NCBI GenBank assembly: GCA_023256455.1
Contig: JAGDXN010000030.1
Location: 6,619-18,813 of the forward strand
DNA from: Cuniculiplasma sp.
Lineage (GTDB): Archaea > Thermoplasmatota > Thermoplasmata > Thermoplasmatales > Thermoplasmataceae
DNA: 12,195 bases
Reading direction: 5' to 3'
The translations under genes and the position numbers were made by a program. The notes beneath the pieces are model-generated. The model was not told the origin of the DNA. It saw only the letters and a list, made by a program, of their open reading frames with translations, and ran no database searches. Within the stretch, counting starts at the first letter, position 1. Each line of letters begins with the position of its first letter. Shown here one piece after another: positions 7,789-12,195 of the stretch.

Positions 7789-7975
7789 AGGTTCCTTCCT
7801 TTGTAATTCCTGCCTTCTTTGCAATTTCAGAATTTACCGGATCAACAATAATCAGGAAACCATACCAGTCCTCTGTCATGTGGGAATCGCCGTGGTCAGG
7901 GCATGGCTGATCGAAATATATGCGCTTGCAGGTTTTGCATGCCATATATTTTTTCTTTGTACTCCTTGTGCTCAT
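7766..7975 (-). CDS. spt4: Transcription elongation factor Spt4 (RNA polymerase subunit E'', RpoE2)
   Basis: A 69-residue zinc protein that partners Spt5 (NusG-like) and helps RNA polymerase processivity. Landmarks: ACKTCKRI with C13 and C16, then C25-PDH28 where most family members have a second CxxC, followed by the conserved TEDWYGFLIIVDPVNSEIAKKAGI that forms the Spt5-binding sheet and helix. The start ATG at 7975 overlaps the rpo7 stop (ATGA) and is preceded by a strong Shine-Dalgarno stretch (GGTGAGGAG, about 7977-7986). Met11 would be closer to the usual family N-terminus but has no ribosome-binding site, so a ten-residue basic N-terminal extension (STRSTKKKY) is accepted. It is cotranscribed with the Rpo7 stalk subunit gene. 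Confidence 0.94.
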   Translation of the reverse strand: MSTRSTKKKYMACKTCKRIYFDQPCPDHGDSHMTEDWYGFLIIVDPVNSEIAKKAGITKEGTYAIKVRQ

Positions 7976-8727
7976 ATCTCCTCACCCGGATCCTCTTCCT
8001 CTCCAAGATTTTCCTCCTCTGCATCTTCCTCATTTATCGGACCGTGAGAAACAAGTTCCATGTCCTGGTGCTCATCTGAACCTTTCTTCCTCCTTGTCCT
8101 TTTCTTCTGGCCTGCCTCCTTATGTTCCTCCACAATTCCCTGTTCCATAGATGGATCATTTTTGAGCCACTGCAACTTTCCCAGGCCGGGTTGTTTCATT
8201 GTAAATCCAATCCTTCTGTCGGTTGGGGAAGAGGATGATATGTTCAGCATCACAATTCTTACCCTTATTTTGTCCCCTGCCCTCAGTTCTCTGTTTGTTT
8301 CCTTTCCCAAAAGTCTTCTGTTTCCCTCATCTATTTCAATTCTGTCGTCCATAATCTGACCCACGTGCAGCAATCCTTCGAATGGGCCAAATCTAACAAA
8401 TGCCCCAATCTTGGGAACGACCGATACAATAAATCCTTCGACAACTTCATTCATCTTTGGTATAAAGGCAAGTGCCGTGTATGTTATATTCTGGTAAACG
8501 CCCCCATCACCATGAACGATAATTCCATCACCATTCTTTTTAATACTGAGAATTGTGACCACATAGCATTTTTGCATATCTGTCCTCGAACTGCTGTCAG
8601 GGACATAATCAACAATGGAACCCTGCAACTCCTTCCTCGTAACATCTTCAACTGCTCGATCATAGTCCTCCCCCAGAAGTGTAGGGGGAACTCTTGCCAG
8701 ATAATCGTCCTCTATAATTGCATACAA
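7972..8727 (-). CDS. rpo7: DNA-directed RNA polymerase subunit Rpo7 (E', RpoE1) with C-terminal tail
   Basis: Stalk subunit of archaeal RNA polymerase, homologue of eukaryotic Rpb7; with Rpo4 it helps open the promoter and binds emerging RNA. The N-terminal tip domain spans about residues 1-78 (IEDDYLARVPPTLLGEDYD, then VEDVTRKELQGSI). The S1 RNA-binding domain spans about 80-180, including FIPKMNEVVEGFIVSVVPKI, GAFVRFGPFEGLLHVGQI and RRIGFTMKQPGLGKLQWL. Family proteins are about 180-190 residues; this one has 251. The extra 55 or so residues form a lysine/arginine patch (QKKRTRRKKG, 207-216) followed by a strongly acidic end (EEDAEEENLGEEEDPGEE). The start is TTG at 8727, five bases after a perfect GGTGAT ribosome-binding site; the nearby ATG at 8723 is out of frame. 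It is the first gene of the five-gene operon. Confidence 0.95.
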   Translation of the reverse strand: MYAIIEDDYLARVPPTLLGEDYDRAVEDVTRKELQGSIVDYVPDSSSRTDMQKCYVVTILSIKKNGDGIIVHGDGGVYQNITYTALAFIPKMNEVVEGFIVSVVPKIGAFVRFGPFEGLLHVGQIMDDRIEIDEGNRRLLGKETNRELRAGDKIRVRIVMLNISSSSPTDRRIGFTMKQPGLGKLQWLKNDPSMEQGIVEEHKEAGQKKRTRRKKGSDEHQDMELVSHGPINEEDAEEENLGEEEDPGEEI

Positions 8728-8732
8728 TTAGA

Positions 8733-8738
8733 ATCACC
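8733..8738 (-). promoter_or_regulatory. Shine-Dalgarno site deciding the rpo7 TTG start
   Basis: The minus strand reads GGTGAT, complementary to the archaeal 16S rRNA 3' end, with five bases before TTG at 8727. It argues for the TTG start rather than the out-of-frame ATG at 8723, which would give only a three-codon peptide. Confidence 0.8.
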
Positions 8739-8779
8739 TATCGCCACGACGGGCATAGCAACTCAGTATAATACATTCA

Positions 8780-8787
8780 TTTATAAA
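8780..8787 (-). promoter_or_regulatory. TATA box of the rpo7-spt4-rps24e-rps27ae operon
   Basis: TTTATAAA on the minus strand is a near-consensus archaeal TATA box. Its centre predicts transcription start near 8757, giving a leader of about 30 nt that carries the GGTGAT ribosome-binding site. The first gene of this operon is therefore leadered, unlike most other genes in the window. Confidence 0.65.
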
Positions 8788-8860
8788 TATAATGATTTCA
8801 TTGCCCCAATCATAATTTTTACCAAATTTTCCTTAAATGGGATAATTCATAGCAAAGGAA

Positions 8861-8868
8861 ATAATTAC
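8861..8868 (+). promoter_or_regulatory. Weak TATA-like element of rqcH (leaderless)
   Basis: ATAATTAC, within AAATAATTAC, is centred about 26 nt before the ATG at 8890. This is the spacing expected if transcription starts at the start codon. No Shine-Dalgarno sequence is present. The 162-bp spacer 8728-8889 carries this promoter and the divergent rpo7 promoter; nothing else was recognised in it. Confidence 0.45.
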
Positions 8869-8889
8869 ATGATCACATTCCCATAGATA

Positions 8890-10707
8890 ATGAAAGATAA
8901 GGAGAGCTCACTGGATATCTATGCCTTCATAAATATATATAGAAAGGACATTGTTGATTCTTTTTTTAAGAAGGTTTACGAATTGGGCCAGGGAAGATTT
9001 ATCTTTCAAATACACAGCCAAACCATAAAAAATGTCCCTCTTTATTTAGACGTAAAAAAGGGCATATGCTTTATGGATACTGAAAGAGGCCATGATGCAG
9101 GCCAGACGGCAATGTATTTGAGAAAACTTTTCATGGACAGGAAAATTAAGGATATAAGTCAGATAAATTTTGACAGAGTAGTGAGGATCGATATGTATTC
9201 AGGCATATCCCTTGTTATTGAACTATTCAGGGATGGAAACCTCATTGTTCTAAATGATGGCATAATAGATTATGCCCTTTTTCCAAGAGAGTGGAAAAAC
9301 AGAAAGATAATAAAGGGTGAAAGGTACATACCTCCATCCCTGTTCGACCCCTTAAATGCAAGCAAGGATCAGATTCAGGAGATTATGGGAAAGAGAAAAG
9401 CATCCATTGTGCAAACCCTTGCCACCAGAATGAACTATGGAGGGGATCTTGCTGAAGAGGTCCTTTACAGAATGGGTGTTAATAAGGATGCTCCGCCGAA
9501 ATTGAGTGATGATGATATTGAAAAACTGAAATTTTACACGAGACAGATACTCGACGAGACTGCTGCCAATAAATCCTATTATTACAATGACGGTACAGTT
9601 TCACCGGTTGAACTTCATCATAAGGAAAGGGATATTCTGAAGGTTGTTGAGAACTTCAATGATGGAATATCCGAAGTTATCCAGAAGGAAACCTCCGTGA
9701 ATCCTGAAAATGAAAAAATCAGGAGGATAGTGGAAAACCAGGAAAGAGCCATAAGGGAGTATGAGGAAAAGGTTGAACTTTACAGAAATCAGGGGAATTT
9801 CATATCTTCCCATTTTCAGGACTTCTCAAGAGCTATCAAAATTCTTAAAGGTGGCATTGGCGAAGGAGGAATAATTAATCTTGACGGAATCAAATTAACT
9901 GTTGTAAAGAAAGATCTCGCTGAAAGGAAAGCCCTTATTTCCACAGGAGACATGGAAATTGAGATTGAATATGAAAAAAGTGTGGGAGAGAATATGGAAA
10001 GGCTCTTTAACACCTCCAAGGAGTTTAAGGAGAAAATAGAAGGCGCCAGGGTTGCAATGGAAAAATCCCTGAGCAATATAACTGAAGAGAGGGAAAGGAA
10101 GAAGAAAATCAGACAGAAGTTCTGGTTCGAGATTTACCACTGGTTTTTTACCAAAAACGGAAAAATGGTCCTGTCAGGAAAAAATACAGATACAAATGAG
10201 AAGGTTGTTAAAAAATATCTTGAAGAAAACGACATATATGTTCACGCAGATATGTATGGTGCCCCAAGCACTGTAATTAAGAAGGGTGATGATGGAAATC
10301 CCATAACTGAGGAGGACATAAGGGAGGCAGCCATATTTGCAGTTTCTTTTTCAAGGGCATGGCAAAATGGACTGGCATCAGGTTCGGCCTACTGGGTTAC
10401 ACCTCAACAGGTGAGCAAAACCCCTGAATCTGGCCAATATGTTAGAAAGGGCTCCTGGATTGTGAGAGGAAAGAGGAACTATATTTTTGAACTGCCCCTG
10501 AAGCTTTCCATAAGACCCATAGAGTATAAGGGTATTCGGATTCCGATGATTTCACCTCCATCCGGGGAAGCAGGGGAAATTACCATAATACCTGGTGGAA
10601 GAAAAAAAGACAAGATTGCGAAAGAGATAGGAGAAAAACTTGAATTTGATCCAGAGGAGATCATTCAGATACTTCCCACCGGAGAGTTTGAAATTGTCAG
10701 TTCTTAG
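8890..10707 (+). CDS. rqcH: RqcH/NEMF/Tae2-family ribosome quality control factor (NFACT protein)
   Basis: A 605-residue archaeal NFACT protein. Relatives (bacterial RqcH, yeast Rqc2/Tae2, human NEMF) bind large ribosomal subunits with a stuck peptidyl-tRNA and recruit tRNA to add a C-terminal tail that marks the chain for degradation. Domains in order: NFACT-N (about 1-170) with the INFDRVVRID motif, where D95-R96 match the catalytic/tRNA-binding Asp-Arg pair; a helix-hairpin-helix part (about 175-200, TRMNYGGDLAEEVLYRMGV); a long coiled coil (about 245-300 and 365-410, rich in Glu/Lys/Arg); NFACT-R (about 411-535) with FWFEIYHWFFTKNGKMVLSG, YVHADMYGAPS, and the QVSKTPESGQY and GSWIVRGKRNYIF signatures. 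The length is normal for archaeal members and the DR pair is intact, so it should be competent for tailing; the tail composition cannot be read from sequence. ATG at 8890 is chosen because a stop (TAG) lies two codons upstream. It diverges from the rpo7 operon. Confidence 0.95.
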   Translation: MKDKESSLDIYAFINIYRKDIVDSFFKKVYELGQGRFIFQIHSQTIKNVPLYLDVKKGICFMDTERGHDAGQTAMYLRKLFMDRKIKDISQINFDRVVRIDMYSGISLVIELFRDGNLIVLNDGIIDYALFPREWKNRKIIKGERYIPPSLFDPLNASKDQIQEIMGKRKASIVQTLATRMNYGGDLAEEVLYRMGVNKDAPPKLSDDDIEKLKFYTRQILDETAANKSYYYNDGTVSPVELHHKERDILKVVENFNDGISEVIQKETSVNPENEKIRRIVENQERAIREYEEKVELYRNQGNFISSHFQDFSRAIKILKGGIGEGGIINLDGIKLTVVKKDLAERKALISTGDMEIEIEYEKSVGENMERLFNTSKEFKEKIEGARVAMEKSLSNITEERERKKKIRQKFWFEIYHWFFTKNGKMVLSGKNTDTNEKVVKKYLEENDIYVHADMYGAPSTVIKKGDDGNPITEEDIREAAIFAVSFSRAWQNGLASGSAYWVTPQQVSKTPESGQYVRKGSWIVRGKRNYIFELPLKLSIRPIEYKGIRIPMISPPSGEAGEITIIPGGRKKDKIAKEIGEKLEFDPEEIIQILPTGEFEIVSS

Positions 10708-11632
10708 AAAGATCCTTTTTTAAATTTTCCAGAACCCTGACATCTTCAGGATTATAACCACCCAATATCCCTGCCATTACAGTGAGAAGGTCAAGGTAAT
10801 GGACGAGGAAAAACAGTTTTTCCAGAATGTTCCTTCCTTCTGGCCTTATTCTTACGAAGGTCTGCCCCGATATTCTTTCCACCATTTCCATTCTCTTTGA
10901 ATTTTTGGAACTCTCTTCACCTTCTATGCATAGATAGAAAAATTTCTCCCTCATTTCTCTGTTCATGGCCATGGGCACAAGTTCATTATGGTTCTGCTCA
11001 GAAAGCACATGGCTGAGGGCAAAAAGTTTGGAATTTTCGTTAAATTGTGTCTTGAACCTGTAACTCATGGGAGAGAATGGTTCCCATGAAAGAATATAGG
11101 GAATCTTTTTTGATTCTACAATTTTCTTTGCAATATCCTGGATTTCATCTCTCTTTGATGCCGCCTGATCAATGGCCTTCTCCAGGTCTGAGTCCTTCAG
11201 TACGGATTCCATAAATGTGTTTAAAAGGGGCATTAAAAGGTAGGAAAGAGCCTCCCTTGGCTGAAGTCCGGATGGTATGATGATTGTTTCATCAGATATC
11301 TCCTTAAGTTTTCCACCAGAAGTCACTGCGTGAACCTTAATTCCTCTCTTTTTGGCCTGTTCTGCAACCGAAATTGTTTCCTCTGTATTTCCGCTATAGC
11401 TCTGTGCAATGAAGAAGGAATCTTTCTGGACGAATTCAGGCAAATCATAGGAATCAACCACGTACACAGGCTTTTTCTGAAACAAAGAGGCAAAAATCCT
11501 CCCTGATACGCCAGAGCCTCCCATTCCAGCTATGACTATGGAGGAAAAGGGCATATCTGTGAATTTTTCCTTAATTTTGATCTGTTTTCGTATATCATCA
11601 ACCTGTTTGAAAAAAGGATCATTAAAATTCAT
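10697..11632 (-). CDS. pgi: Bifunctional phosphoglucose/phosphomannose isomerase
   Basis: A 311-residue SIS-domain enzyme interconverting glucose 6-phosphate or mannose 6-phosphate with fructose 6-phosphate; this small dual-specificity family is typical of Crenarchaeota and Thermoplasmatales. Features: GMGGSGVSGRI (36-46) and SYSGNTEET (78-86), the phosphate-binding SIS loops; SGLQPREALSYLLMP (121-135) with R126; FNENSK (197-202) with E199; SEQNHNELVP (211-220) with H215. E199 and H215 correspond, by motif, to the catalytic Glu and His of characterised homologues. The C-terminal LVHYLDLLTVMAGILGGYNPEDVRVLENLK is also diagnostic. The ATG at 11632 is preceded by a GTGAT ribosome-binding sequence at five-base spacing and by no TATA box at the leaderless distance. 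It therefore probably shares a transcript with the micro-ORF at 11645-11737. Its 3' end overlaps the end of rqcH by 11 bp on the opposite strand. Confidence 0.93.
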   Translation of the reverse strand: MNFNDPFFKQVDDIRKQIKIKEKFTDMPFSSIVIAGMGGSGVSGRIFASLFQKKPVYVVDSYDLPEFVQKDSFFIAQSYSGNTEETISVAEQAKKRGIKVHAVTSGGKLKEISDETIIIPSGLQPREALSYLLMPLLNTFMESVLKDSDLEKAIDQAASKRDEIQDIAKKIVESKKIPYILSWEPFSPMSYRFKTQFNENSKLFALSHVLSEQNHNELVPMAMNREMREKFFYLCIEGEESSKNSKRMEMVERISGQTFVRIRPEGRNILEKLFFLVHYLDLLTVMAGILGGYNPEDVRVLENLKKDLSKN

Positions 11633-11644
11633 ATTTTATCACGC

Positions 11645-11737
11645 CTATAGAGGCATTACTACCATGGTGAAGCCCCATATTGCCGGTAAAAGTCCTGCCA
11701 GAGTTATCAAAATGTATATTTTAAGGTTAGTTGACAT
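11645..11737 (-). CDS. Putative 30-residue single-pass membrane peptide upstream of pgi
   Basis: A short ORF of 30 codons plus TAG. The product is a single hydrophobic helix, about residues 8-29 (reads YILITLAGLLPAIWGFTMVV), with a short polar N-terminus (MSTNLK). A TATA-like sequence, TTTAATAAA, is centred about 26 nt before its ATG, exactly the leaderless spacing. The pgi start lies 12 bp beyond its stop and uses a ribosome-binding sequence, so the two would form a bicistronic unit. An in-frame ATG at 11755 could add six residues but lies upstream of the predicted transcription start. I do not recognise a family. The alternative is an ordinary pgi leader whose open frame is accidental; the hydrophobic composition and promoter spacing favour a gene but do not prove it. 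Confidence 0.45.
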   Translation of the reverse strand: MSTNLKIYILITLAGLLPAIWGFTMVVMPL

Positions 11738-11758
11738 AAATGGTGAATAATACATTTT

Positions 11759-11767
11759 TTATTAAAC
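11759..11767 (-). promoter_or_regulatory. TATA-like box for the micro-ORF/pgi unit
   Basis: The minus strand reads GTTTAATAAA, centred about 26 nt before the ATG at 11737. It is the only reasonable TATA candidate for pgi within the 176-bp spacer 11633-11808, since nothing TATA-like lies 26 nt before the pgi start itself. Confidence 0.45.
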
Positions 11768-11808
11768 TTTTCACCTCAGGCAACAAATTATTTCAAATAG
11801 GGATAATT

Positions 11809-12195
11809 CTAATTTCTTTCAAGGGCCATGGTCATGCAGTGTGCCCCCCCATATCCTCCTGTAAGTTCCTCCAGATCTACAGTTATGAAATCTATTCCAT
11901 AATCATTCATTTTCTCCTTTACGGGAAACATTGGATCACCCTTCGAGGGCATTTTGAATTTCCCCCTTTCTGATATTTCCCTGCTAATTATGTTGTTTTT
12001 TAAAAGCCGCTCATAAACTTTGTATGAATTAACGCACATGATTTTTCCGTCTGAGATGGTGAGGAAATTGGAGGAATATGATAGCTGTTCTACCACGCTT
12101 AAATCCAGAAAATTAAAGCCCTTCTCCGTCATGTAATCGTAAAGGTTTGTTTCCCTGTCCTCGTGGTAAACCCCATCATCTCTCAAATATACATG
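11809..12195 (-). CDS. Arginine deiminase-like (amidinotransferase fold) protein, C-terminal part
   Basis: The last 128 residues of a protein whose N-terminus lies beyond the right edge; the frame is open to 12195, so the TTG at 12186 is not a start. The ending GGYGGAHCMTMALERN matches the active-site segment of arginine deiminases (GG-x-H/R-C-M-[ST]-M-x-L-x-R), with the catalytic cysteine encoded at 11836-11838. Upstream, SYSSNFLTISDGKIMCVNS corresponds to the strand before it. Arginine deiminase converts arginine to citrulline and ammonia, used for energy or acid tolerance. The stretch between the two (ISERGKFKMPSKGDPMFPVKEKM and neighbours) looks longer than in typical deiminases, so a related amidinotransferase-fold enzyme with another substrate is possible. 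The N-terminal catalytic Asp, Glu and His cannot be checked here. The G7 run at 11844-11850 (minus strand) encodes part of the glycine loop. Confidence 0.72.
   Translation of the reverse strand, partial: HVYLRDDGVYHEDRETNLYDYMTEKGFNFLDLSVVEQLSYSSNFLTISDGKIMCVNSYKVYERLLKNNIISREISERGKFKMPSKGDPMFPVKEKMNDYGIDFITVDLEELTGGYGGAHCMTMALERN

Noticed and set aside
7789..7824. Longer N-terminus for the dephospho-CoA kinase starting at TTG 7824
   Set aside because: It would add MQRRQELQRKEP, encoded wholly within the spt4 coding region. The ATG at 7788 has a purine-rich ribosome-binding sequence and fits the family start better.
8365..8886. Plus-strand 173-codon open frame opposite rpo7, ending just before rqcH
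   Set aside because: It lies antisense to the conserved tip and S1 domains of Rpo7 and has no family resemblance. Its apparent position upstream of rqcH is a by-product of low stop density.
11645..11656. Near-palindrome around CTATAG as an operator or TATA box for pgi
   Set aside because: The arms are only four bases and the CTATAG core is too close to the pgi ATG for a TATA box at the normal distance; it also overlaps the stop codon of the micro-ORF.
12184..12186. TTG at 12186 as the start of a 125-residue protein
   Set aside because: The frame stays open to the window edge and the product looks like the C-terminal third of a larger amidinotransferase-fold enzyme, so this is an internal codon.
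1..12195. Defence island, mobile element or CRISPR array
   Set aside because: No transposase, integrase, direct-repeat/spacer pattern or terminal inverted repeats were found. Base composition and gene content look uniform and chromosomal.

Overview
The window reads as chromosomal DNA of an archaeon, most likely of the order Thermoplasmatales (Ferroplasma, Cuniculiplasma or a relative). The evidence is an archaeal transcription/ribosomal gene set (Rpo7, Spt4, S24e, S27ae), archaea-specific families (GTP-dependent dephospho-CoA kinase, DUF763, DUF2175, bifunctional phosphoglucose/phosphomannose isomerase), an A+T-rich base composition with AGA/AGG arginine codons, and TATA boxes about 26 nt before many start codons (leaderless genes). 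The genus is a guess. I see no insertion sequence, CRISPR array, tRNA or rRNA, and no gene-free stretch longer than 300 bases.

Layout. (1) 1-5080, minus: one very long open frame encoding an Lhr-type superfamily 2 helicase. Its C-terminus lies beyond the left edge; at least 1693 codons are visible. (2) 5268-6356, minus: a DUF763 protein just upstream of lhr. (3) 6454-6756, plus: a small zinc-binding DUF2175 protein, divergent from DUF763. (4) 6834-8727, minus: a tight five-gene operon in the order rpo7 (rpoE1), spt4 (rpoE2), GTP-dependent dephospho-CoA kinase, rps24e, rps27ae, with start/stop overlaps at every junction. (5) 8890-10707, plus: RqcH/NEMF-type ribosome quality-control factor, divergent from rpo7. 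(6) 10697-11632, minus: phosphoglucose/phosphomannose isomerase, converging on rqcH with an 11-bp overlap and probably preceded by an unannotated 30-codon membrane peptide gene at 11645-11737. (7) 11809-12195, minus: the C-terminal part of an arginine deiminase-like enzyme, truncated by the right edge.

How it works together. The Rpo7-Spt4-S24e-S27ae cluster couples the RNA polymerase stalk and an elongation factor to 30S ribosomal proteins and to the last step of CoA synthesis; this is a known conserved archaeal arrangement. RqcH next door acts on stalled large ribosomal subunits. Lhr and DUF763 are a candidate nucleic-acid processing pair. PGI/PMI and the deiminase-like gene are metabolic.

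Most of the window is housekeeping. The parts most worth following up are the tandem winged-helix extension of the archaeal Lhr, its adjacency to DUF763, and the leaderless membrane micro-ORF in front of pgi.
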